Source of the DNA: Paragonimus westermani
Lineage: Eukaryota; Platyhelminthes; Trematoda; Plagiorchiida; Troglotrematidae
Assembly: GCA_008508345.1 (NCBI GenBank)
Contig: QNGE01000992.1
Coordinates: 1 to 64,000, forward strand
Direction of reading: 5' to 3'
Length of the DNA stretch: 64,000 bases
A program made the translations under genes and the position numbers. The notes under the pieces are model-generated. The model saw only the letters and a list, made by a program, of their open reading frames with translations, made no database searches and had not been told where the DNA came from. Below, in pieces: positions 59,201-64,000 of this stretch (the stretch's first letter is position 1; the number at the start of each line of letters is the position of its first letter).

Positions 59201-60361
59201 AATTATGGTCGTAGATGCGCTCAAAGTCGTTCCGATTTGCAGACAGGAAAACAGTGAAGGAGAGCTAAAGAGAGAGAGAGTGGTGGAGGTACTTGTTGAG
59301 TAGACAGGCTTGCCAAAACCACACTACAAGTGCGGCTAACTCTGGAACAGATAAAGAGATACGTTGATACTATTGATCACAAAGTTGAAAGTAGATAGAA
59401 GAAATGTGTTAAGATGAAGCAAAACCCAACAGAATTTTGGTGGTTATGAAAGTACTCGTCCAAGAAAAGATTCTAACAGATTACACAGACCATTGTTGAG
59501 AACGTCAACCCTAGGTGGAACTATCCTGCGCGCAGTGGCTATCTGTTATTGACCATTCTACGCGTAGTTCGATTATGTGCAAACGACAGCGAAAAATGCC
59601 GTCGAATTTTGGTAGACCATTCGATTATGGTAACAGCTGTTTTACAGATAGATTTGTGCTACAACTAAAAACGTAGTTCTATCCTCAGAGGGTCTGGATA
59701 TAATGTACTCAATAAAGACAGACAGCGTATTCACCATATCCTGGCCTCATTGAGCACAAGCATGTCTGTTCATGGTGCACAGCCAGTTAACTCGGACTTC
59801 CACCCAAGCTGACTTGCCTAAGAAGACGAATTAAGCCAGCCTGCCTCGATGCCCGGCTGTTTGAAAGTTTGTCACATAAAGTAGACGACATGGTAGTAGC
59901 ATATGATGGGAGTTTAAGGTGCTGAACACGAGCTGGATCAATAGAGTCCTTTAGGATGAGGAGAGTCTGTATATGTCTATGTGTTTTAACTCTATGAGGC
60001 GCCTCTGTGACCGATATGAAAAAAAAACGTTATCGCAACAAGTAAAATAATGTGATGACAATGAGTCTTACCTGACTGTGGTTGATCGTTTTTGTCACAG
60101 GTAAACGTAAACCAGATCATCGAGACCGTGGGGATTTTTGTAGAATGTGACCCTTTATATGTTGAACCCCTGGTAGATATCTTTTCTTGAGGTGTTCTCT
60201 AAAGCCGTCTGCTGCATTCTGGCTATATCTGCTTATAAAACTACCTTCAAACGTTACGCGTCCTTAATACTTAGCAAAATTCCAAATCTGGGCAGAGTTG
60301 ATAGGACTGGTCTCAACTAGGTCTGTGTAATTTCGGTCTTGAGCTGTTTCAAACAAATTGG
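56281..60361. other. No recognised gene or element
   Basis: An AG dinucleotide run lies at 59269-59280. GGGTTCACATCC at 56998-57009 resembles a B box. The minus frame 57896-57672 has no family likeness. Confidence 0.45.
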
Positions 60362-60716
60362 ACAAATTTAGATTATTTTCAAGTTGCCCATCACTCACAT
60401 TTGATTGCAGTCTTCGCATTCAAATAGACTTTCCAGCCAGCCGGGCTCTTTCGAAAACAAGCACTAGACTCGGGTTTCGCTCTCATTAGAGCTCGTCAGT
60501 AGTGCATATCCTTGCCACGACCGGGATTTGAACTCCGGCCATTCCAATCATGAGGCAACCGTGTTAACCACTGCGCCATTGACCTCACATTAGGCACGAC
60601 CGAATCATCAAATCTGAACGCTCAACCACTCTCGCTTGTGAGCAATGATCAGGTTGCCCGATCGTCTCGAGAGGAGACACAGTTACTGCCTGTTAACTCC
60701 AATCGATAACCCCGCA
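60362..60716 (-). mobile_element. Full-length tRNA-derived SINE with complete hammerhead
   Basis: This is the best copy of the family, on the minus strand from 60716 (GCGGGGTTATCGATTGG) to about 60362. The A box TGGCGCAGTGG is the complement of 60568-60578 and the B box GAGTTCAAATCC the complement of 60524-60535. The ribozyme (60461-60505) is followed by GGCTGGAAAGTCTATTTGAA and the tail GCGATCAAATGTGAGTGATG-like end. The length of about 350 bp and the order promoter-ribozyme-tail resemble schistosome Sm-alpha. Minus-strand transcription by RNA polymerase III is predicted. Confidence 0.93.
60461..60505 (-). ncRNA. Hammerhead ribozyme, all core bases intact
   Basis: The minus strand reads stem I GCACTA, core CTGACGA, stem II GCTC-TAATGA-GAGC, core GAAAC, a minimal stem III (C-G next to A-U), cleavage triplet GTC, then stem I TAGTGC. 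Stem I has six perfect pairs plus further pairs beyond one mismatch. The predicted cut lies between 60467 and 60466. Every invariant base is present, so activity is likely, perhaps favoured as a dimer because stem III is so short. Confidence 0.88.
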
Positions 60717-61284
60717 GAGCATACAGCAGACTTCTGTTTGATCGTGCATGCTCTCTAGAACAATAAAGGTGTACCACATTTTGCACATTTGCTTTTGACA
60801 GAAAGAGAAATTTTCACAGTCGCGTACTGAAGGATGACGATGCTATGATCACCCAATTTACAGTCCACCGATATACTGATTTGATTATAGCATACATCCC
60901 TATCACAACAGTTCATCGATTGTTGTTAAGCTGAGCTAGGACTTCAAACTTAACAGTTTGTCTGCGATAGAATACGATCAATTTTACAGTTTGTCGAAAT
61001 GGTAAAACAATCTGGTTGGTTAGCCATCCTCCAATTTGGGGATCGTGAATAAAGGCAGACGCATGCATACACGAGTGCCTGTACAATCCAGAATTCTCAG
61101 TTTTCTGCGTGTGATTCCATATGAAGGAATGAGGTACAATCAGTTACGCAAGTGAGTTGAAGCATCTGACTATACCAACCAAACTGGGCCTAGTCATCTG
61201 GTTGCCAGTAGTAAATCAAACTTAAGTGACGTACATGATAATTTTTACGGCACGTCGTTGTGTTTATCGATGAGCAATAGATCG
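60717..61284. other. No recognised gene or element
   Basis: Nothing recognised besides short frames. Confidence 0.5.
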
Positions 61285-61746
61285 TCAAAATTCAGTGAAG
61301 TGCAAACTCTGGAGTGTTCGCTTTAAACGAAAGCTTCGCAGAACATGGTTAGAATATTCTAAGGAGGTGATCAGCTGATTTTTGGGAAGAAGCGGTTGGT
61401 GAATAACGTCGTCGATGCCATCGCCTCTTTGACGCGATGCCATCTGGAAGTGGACCAGAGATTTGCAGACATGACAGACACCACATGAAAATTCTAGAAA
61501 GACGTGAAGGAGGTTCTTATGTTGGCGAGCATCATCTGAGGAAGAGACATCCATCCAGCCACTGTGTTCATCATAAGGATTCAGAGTGAAATGCATGGAT
61601 CGAAGACGCCTAACATTAGTACTAATGAATGATTTGCCAGCCTCAAGGCTTATGATGAATGGTGCATCGAAACATGGTTTCAAGTAATTCTTACGAACGT
61701 GTAGGATCATAGGGACGGTTGTAACGGCACTCGGACCGCACTTCAT
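61285..61746 (-). CDS. Longest open frame of the window, possible terminal exon
   Basis: A 153-codon minus-strand frame ends at a TGA at 61285. It reads MILHVRKNYLKPCFDAPFII (from codon 13), then VRRLRSMHFTLNPYDEHSGW, MDVSSSDDARQHKNLLHVFL, EFSCGVCHVCKSLVHFQMAS and ends SFRLKRTLQSLHFTEF. A CxxC pair (CGVCHVC) is present, but too little surrounds it to call a zinc site. Upstream the frame is closed by a stop just before the ATG, so an upstream exon would have to join within the frame. No family is recognised. Being the longest frame on a strand with several neighbouring open stretches (62.2-63.9 kb) favours a real exon moderately. Confidence 0.33.
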   Translation of the reverse strand: MKCGPSAVTTVPMILHVRKNYLKPCFDAPFIISLEAGKSFISTNVRRLRSMHFTLNPYDEHSGWMDVSSSDDARQHKNLLHVFLEFSCGVCHVCKSLVHFQMASRQRGDGIDDVIHQPLLPKNQLITSLEYSNHVLRSFRLKRTLQSLHFTEF

Positions 61747-61905
61747 TACACGGTTTTAAGTACAAATTCCACAGGCCGCTTTTCAGTCATGTCAGACAAC
61801 TGATTGATGTTGATCATGAGCTTAAATCTGCAAGGAACATTCATGTTCTCCGTACGTCACTTTGTAATAAGCATTTGTGATGCGGTGTACACCCGCAGGT
61901 TTTGG

Positions 61906-62807
61906 TCAGCGACATTTGTCATGCAGGGATGATCGTTGATCTATTCCATTAACCATGCCGAGCCAACCCAAATTCTGTTGTCGAATAAACCAATATAAAA
62001 CTTCACAAACCTTGATTATCGAATCAAGCTTTGTTAACAACCAAACCCATGGAAAACGTGAAATAACCTCCATATGCATTATGGAATTATTGTTCGATGA
62101 ATGATTACTTGACATCGTGCAGATAAAACTGAAAGTTCGTGGTTTCCGACATTCGTTAGCTCACTTTGGCTTAATCTGCTTCGGACACACACTGTTACAC
62201 TTTGTATGCCACTGAGTTCCGTGTTATTTGTAAGGGTTTCTTGCGGAGTTGACTGCCAGCACTTAGAACGAATGTCCTGACCAAATATTTAATGCCCGAA
62301 ACCGACAGTGTACTACCCACGAACTTTAATGAATTTCGTAAGGTAGACCAAAACTGAAGTCTGATTTGTGCTCTTAAGACTAAGCTTACTCTACGACTGG
62401 CAGGTCTGTCCAAACCTAATCGCTTTTTTATCTCTGGGCTTACCTTAGCCCCATTTAATAAAAGGCAGTCGTGTATTAAACCGATGCTGTTTTCGGGAAC
62501 TGGTTGACTGTGTTTATGTGGAATACGCTTTTGTGGATACGTTTATATGGATGCGCAGTCTCCTAGGCCTCAATATTTTATTTCAACTTATGTGAACCAG
62601 CAGAATACAGAGAAATCCATCCGACATCGGTTCAGCCACATGCGCTACTTGCTGAGTGTCGGGATGAGTACTGTCCCGTCGGAAACACAGATGACATGAT
62701 TTATCTTTCAACCGAACGCACAGTTGTTGGACATGTAGAGGGTCTTTGTCTCGGAAGATCACTGCACTCAATAGCCGAAAGATTAGGGACAGAGTTTTCG
62801 TCCCCAT
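61906..62807 (-). other. Series of minus-strand open stretches, undecided
   Basis: Three frames follow each other on the minus strand (62807-62583, 62413-62195, 62115-61906), each 60-75 codons. The first reads MGTKTLSLIFRLLSAVIFRD and KDPLHVQQLCVRLKDKSCHL and looks protein-like. No splice pair links them in phase that I could verify, and no family is recognised. Confidence 0.2.
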
Positions 62808-62962
62808 AAGCTCTCTGTCAATCAGCGCCCATCAGCTGAGGCTTCCCACCAAGTTACACCCTCGAACATCTTATGGCGCCCGGTCGTGCATTGGATATAG
62901 GCAACAGGACATTATATGAAGAAATGTAAGGGATGTCTTATGCGGGTGACTTGCAGGCATTG

Positions 62963-63217
62963 TTAACTAAGCTGGGTTCTTGAGGAGATCCATATGACTG
63001 ATGAAAAGGCGCCAATCGACCTGCGAATGGACTGATCACTTTCATACTCGTTTCCCTTGTACATGAGTGCAACAGGGTCAGCGTTGATATTCCACCTCCT
63101 GTCCCTTACACTTCGACCTGGCCGACCGAAAAAATTTATATGGACGCGAAATTGTGACCCGATAAGCGAAACTTTCAGCCCAAAAATGGTGAATCGTTCT
63201 GTTACAATGTACATCAT
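62963..63217 (-). CDS. Open stretch, possible exon
   Basis: The minus frame contains GLKVSLIGSQFRVHINFFGR, PGRSVRDRRWNINADPVALM, YKGNEYESDQSIRRSIGAFS. A pyrimidine-rich tract ending in TTTCCCATTGATAACAG lies just upstream (about 63222) as a possible acceptor; CGCAG-GTCGAT near 63020 is a possible donor. A plus-strand frame overlaps (63057-63245). No family is recognised. Confidence 0.25.
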   Translation of the reverse strand: MMYIVTERFTIFGLKVSLIGSQFRVHINFFGRPGRSVRDRRWNINADPVALMYKGNEYESDQSIRRSIGAFSSVIWISSRTQLS

Positions 63218-63451
63218 GCTGTTATCAATGGGAAATGTTTTTTAGTAGAAAAAGAAACAATTTTCTAGATTTTTGAATAAATTGTGGGCAATCACTATGT
63301 CGTTTTATTGGTAACATTTCACTTGTGACACAGAAGTTTCCAGAGAGCATGTAAACGTTTTCAACTGGCAGCGTTTATTGAAACGCCCACAAGTTCAATA
63401 TTTGGGAGTGTAAGTTAGCTGCTACTCGTGATTGGTCGAGGGCAACAACGG

Positions 63452-63637
63452 CTAGTTAATACTGTCAAAGACGGATTTCTGGGAGTAAAAAACAGTTTTG
63501 AGTTGGTTGATGAGTGTATCGTACTCATTGTGCTCAGGATTGAGATGATAAATGCCCATGGCTTTCTGCACACAAAGTGTAGCTGACAGGTCACATACCA
63601 GCAACTTATGAAAACGAGACAAACAGAATCCAATACT
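63452..63637 (-). CDS. Open stretch after a good acceptor, possible exon
   Basis: The minus acceptor GTGTATTCTTACAG is followed from 63637 by a frame SIGFCLSRFHKLLVCDLSAT, LCVQKAMGIYHLNPEHNEYD, TLINQLKTVFYSQKSVFDSI and a stop at 63452. The second half (from AMGIYH) looks more coding than the alternative frame, which has an ATG at 63651. An inner acceptor CACTTTGTGTGCAG is also possible. No family is recognised. Confidence 0.28.
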   Translation of the reverse strand, partial: SIGFCLSRFHKLLVCDLSATLCVQKAMGIYHLNPEHNEYDTLINQLKTVFYSQKSVFDSIN

Positions 63638-63833
63638 CTGTAAGAATACACTAGGTTAAATCGCTGGGAAAGAATATCTACCTAAAATACTCTCACTGAA
63701 TTATCATTAATATCAATATCATGACCATGTTAGCAAACTCAAGGATAGCAGCATCGCGTGGTATGTATCGGACACATATCTCTATTAAGTCGAGCGGTCA
63801 ACAAAAGAACAAATTAATCTTCCTCTATCACCA

Positions 63834-63948
63834 TTTAAACCGGCTGGGAAGCATCTTATGCACAGCAATTGCACGATCATTCAGTAACACTAAAACCGTA
63901 CAACGCCCTTCCTCTGGGATTTGTTTGATTAAGTGGACTTCTGTTCTT
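63834..63948 (-). CDS. Open stretch at right edge, possible exon
   Basis: The minus frame reads HARTEVHLIKQIPEEGRCTV, LVLLNDRAIAVHKMLPSRFK and closes with a stop just after an AATG-GTGATAG donor-like site near 63833. It has a typical globular composition. A candidate acceptor AG lies at CATGCAAGAACAG (about 63937). It does not join in phase to the open stretch at 63637 by the obvious sites. The plus-strand frame 63721-63954 is probably its shadow. Confidence 0.25.
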
Positions 63949-64000
63949 GCATGAATGGTCACGTAAAATACCATCCTGTGTGTATTTTATGGTGTAAAGT

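Noticed and set aside
60490..60600. True tRNA gene on the minus strand
   Set aside because: The same boxes recur in at least three dispersed copies with a shared non-tRNA tail, so it is the SINE head.
1..64000. CRISPR array, operons, phage or bacterial genes
   Set aside because: No regularly spaced repeats, no gene-dense strands and no ribosome-binding patterns; the window is eukaryotic.

Overview
The window looks like repeat-rich, gene-poor DNA from the nuclear genome of a flatworm, most likely a digenean trematode (fluke). There is no bacterial gene density, no operon layout, and no long open frame anywhere (the longest is about 150 codons). What can be recognised is decayed transposable elements of kinds typical of flukes: a LINE, a Penelope-like element with a GIY-YIG domain, a mariner transposase, and a tRNA-derived SINE of about 340 bp that carries a hammerhead ribozyme and resembles the schistosome Sm-alpha family. 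The species cannot be fixed from the sequence alone.

Layout. 1-2275: a frameshifted LINE with a recognisable reverse transcriptase (YADD box). 2.7-3.0 kb and 4.4-4.8 kb: candidate exons. 8.99-9.16 kb: a 55-bp-arm inverted repeat whose spacer encodes a degenerate hammerhead. 13.07-13.31 kb: a 97-bp-arm palindrome with two opposed hammerheads, one broken by a point mutation. 17.0 kb: an inverted pair of SINE tails. 21.6-23.3 kb: minus-strand candidate exons with good splice signals. 22.8 kb: a second tRNA-like retroposon with its own decayed hammerhead. 26.7, 31.9, 34.2, 37.9, 40.8, 51.5 and 60.4 kb: SINE copies in all states of decay; the 60.4 kb copy has a complete ribozyme. 28.23-28.37 kb: a perfect 65-bp inverted repeat of the SINE tail. 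30.94 kb: an isolated, well-folded hammerhead. 41.03-41.21 kb: a 183-bp hammerhead element inserted into a SINE with a 12-bp target-site duplication, directly next to a mariner remnant (41.3-41.97 kb). 52.8-53.25 kb: a Penelope-like GIY-YIG fragment. 61.3-64 kb: several minus-strand open stretches that may be exons of a host gene running off the right edge.

How it fits together. The strongest theme is self-cleaving RNA. At least four sequence-distinct hammerhead contexts occur in 64 kb: the tRNA-SINE, a second tRNA-like SINE, palindromic Penelope-type terminal repeats, and a solitary motif. All fit retroelements that use ribozymes to process their transcripts. Hammerheads in Sm-alpha and in Penelope-like elements are established; the particular families, the fold-back copies and the nested insertion here are direct sequence observations. 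All host exon calls are tentative because they rest on open frames plus splice-like signals without homology.
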